Source: Thiobacillus sp. UBA2186
Lineage (GTDB): Bacteria > Pseudomonadota > Gammaproteobacteria > Burkholderiales > Thiobacillaceae
Length of the DNA stretch: 34,103 nucleotides
Assembly (NCBI GenBank): GCA_002327405.1
Contig: DCVO01000111.1
Location: 28,170-62,272 of the forward strand
Reading direction: 5' to 3'
The stretch's first letter is position 1, and each line of letters starts with the position of its first letter. Positions 31,275-34,103 of the stretch are shown here, piece after piece. The notes under the pieces were generated by a model, which saw nothing but the letters and a program-made list of their open reading frames with translations, had not been told where the DNA came from and searched no databases. A program made the translations under genes and the position numbers.

Positions 31275-32527
31275 TGAAACGCCTTCTCGTCTTGCTGCTG
31301 TTCCTGGCCGGCGGTTTCGCAGCCCTGGCCTGGGCGGTGATGGACGAGCAGCCGCGCGCCGAGCCGGGCGGACGCATTACGCGCGACGACCTGGTCTGGG
31401 CCAAGCAGTTGTTCGAAAAAAGCGTGCCGCGCGAACGTACGGCGGATACCGTGCAGACGCTCGAACTGTCGGTCGAGGAAGTGAACCGGCTGCTCAATTA
31501 TGCGGTCGTGGTGAAGCCGGTTCATGGCGTCGCTGCGGACCTGGAGTCAGGCAAGGCCCTGCTGAACGTAAGCCTGCGTGTGCCGCGCAATCCATTCGGG
31601 GAATATCTGAATTTCTCGGCCGAGCTGTCGCAGCAGGAACACAATCTTGTTTTGAGCAGCATGCAGGCGGGCAGCCTGCCGCTGCCGTCCTTTCTGGGCC
31701 GCGGCGTGTTGTGGGTGGCGCAGCGCTGGCTTCGCCAGGATCCCGCCTATACCGCCCTGTTGGAGTCGATGCAGGGCATCAGGCTGAGCGATAACCATCT
31801 CAGCCTGGATTTTCATTGGCGGCCCGAACTGCTGACGCTGATGGAACGCAAGGGCGCGGAAGTTCTGGTTGGCGCGGAAGAGAAGCAGCTGTTGCTGGTT
31901 TATTCGGAATTCGTGCGCCGAACCATGGCGCGCTACCCCGACAAAAGCCAGCAGCCGGTACGCGAAGTGTTGGCCAAGGTGTTCGGTTTCGCGCAGCAAC
32001 GCGGCGGCGATGCCGCCGCCGAGAACCGCGCCGCCTACACCGCCTTGGGCGCCTATGTCGCGGGCGTGAGCCTGCACCAGCTGCTGGAAGGGCGCGGCCG
32101 CAGCACGCGGCGCGCGCCTCCCGTGCTGCTGACGCTGCATGGCCGGCGCGATGCGGCAGAGCACCTGCTGATCGCGGCGGCGCTGTCCGCCAACGGCGGC
32201 AGCCGGCTGGCCAACGCCATGGGCCTGGCCAAGGAGGAGGAGGACGTGCAGTCCGGCTCCGGCTTCAGCTTTACCGACATCGCCTATGACCGCGCCGGCG
32301 CCCGGCTGGGGGAACTGGGTACCGGCCGGCGCGCGGCCCTGGTGCAAGCCTATCTCGCCAGTTTGAGCAGGGACGCTGCGCTGGCTCCCAGCTTTGCCGA
32401 CCTGCCGGAATTCATGCCGGAAGCGGCATTTGTGCGCCGTTTCGGCGCGGTCGGCAGTCCGGCCTATCATGCCCAGATCGAGGAAATCGAGCGGCGCCTG
32501 GCCGATCACCCTCTGTATCGACAATAA
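31274..32527 (+). CDS. Membrane-anchored or exported protein of unknown function, 417 residues
   Basis: Starts at ATG 31274, overlapping the globin stop. The N-terminus MKRLLVLLLFLAGGFAALAW is a signal anchor or signal peptide without a lipobox. The exported part has LSVEEVNRLLNY then a region of strands (SGKALLNVSLRVPRNPFGEY), a helical middle and a C-terminus containing NGGSRLANAMGLAKEEEDV and SGSGFSFTDIAYDRAGARLG. No named domain is recognised. Being coupled to the globin gene suggests shared conditions of expression, not shared chemistry. The gene ends 57 bases before typA. Confidence 0.75.
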   Translation: MKRLLVLLLFLAGGFAALAWAVMDEQPRAEPGGRITRDDLVWAKQLFEKSVPRERTADTVQTLELSVEEVNRLLNYAVVVKPVHGVAADLESGKALLNVSLRVPRNPFGEYLNFSAELSQQEHNLVLSSMQAGSLPLPSFLGRGVLWVAQRWLRQDPAYTALLESMQGIRLSDNHLSLDFHWRPELLTLMERKGAEVLVGAEEKQLLLVYSEFVRRTMARYPDKSQQPVREVLAKVFGFAQQRGGDAAAENRAAYTALGAYVAGVSLHQLLEGRGRSTRRAPPVLLTLHGRRDAAEHLLIAAALSANGGSRLANAMGLAKEEEDVQSGSGFSFTDIAYDRAGARLGELGTGRRAALVQAYLASLSRDAALAPSFADLPEFMPEAAFVRRFGAVGSPAYHAQIEEIERRLADHPLYRQ

Positions 32528-32584
32528 CGAAGGATATATTCAAATCTGCTAAGATAACCGGTTTTCCAAGCCAGGCCTTACGCC

Positions 32585-34103
<1,519 letters not shown>

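Overview
The window looks like chromosomal DNA of a GC-rich betaproteobacterium, probably a sulfur-oxidising or otherwise lithotrophic relative of Thiobacillus, Sulfuricella or Sulfuritalea. This is inferred from the mix of gene types: a rhodanese end, a DsrS-like protein, a DsrE-like domain on an anti-sigma factor, three MoxR/VWA modules, a NarL/NarX-type two-component pair and an EgtB/EgtD pair. Coding density is high, with many 1-8 base stop/start overlaps. No rRNA, tRNA or CRISPR array was seen.

Layout. 1-830: end of a rhodanese and a SAM methyltransferase. 951-7584 (+): MoxR ATPase, DUF58, DUF4381, VWA (BatA-like), VWA-TPR (BatB/BatC-like) and BatD-like genes. This cluster runs head-on, with a 43-base 3' overlap, into a second cluster on the minus strand (11408-7542): MoxR, DUF58 and a membrane transglutaminase. 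11474-14210: a BT1-type transporter, then an ECF sigma factor and a membrane anti-sigma factor that carries a DsrE-like domain. 14211-15092: about 880 bases of nested repeats without a convincing gene, followed by a short AT-rich secreted-protein remnant. 15382-17887: NarL/NarX-like regulator pair and a zinc-ribbon Nudix hydrolase. 17977-24416 (-): a long co-directional cluster (AAA ATPase, DUF2201 metallopeptidase/VWA, DsrS-like, four small proteins including an S24-like domain, and a 350-residue conserved protein). 24534-24986: a lipoprotein. 25109-28447: an accessory island of four translationally coupled genes (truncated DinD, KilA-N, DUF2130 coiled-coil/nuclease, truncated SIR2), then an ISL3 transposase remnant and an orphan gene. 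28510-34103: EgtB/SenA-like and EgtD, a truncated haemoglobin, an unknown anchored protein and the 5' 506 codons of typA.

How the genes work together. The MoxR/DUF58/VWA sets are best read as chaperone-like AAA machines with VWA adaptors acting on envelope or metalloenzyme targets. The sigma/anti-sigma pair probably converts an envelope sulfur or redox signal into transcription. EgtB/EgtD-type enzymes make a thiol- or selenol-histidine antioxidant. The accessory island resembles a phage-defence locus that has decayed at both ends.

The most unusual structural feature is a set of eight intergenic inverted repeats (one nested inside another) whose arms are built from 7-9 base tandem units. They always have a purine-rich 5' arm and a pyrimidine-rich 3' arm. 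They sit in almost every non-overlapping gap of several operons, and in one case fill the whole space between two divergent start codons. Also striking are two perfect palindromes of 28 and 30 bp inside neighbouring coding sequences of the defence-like island.
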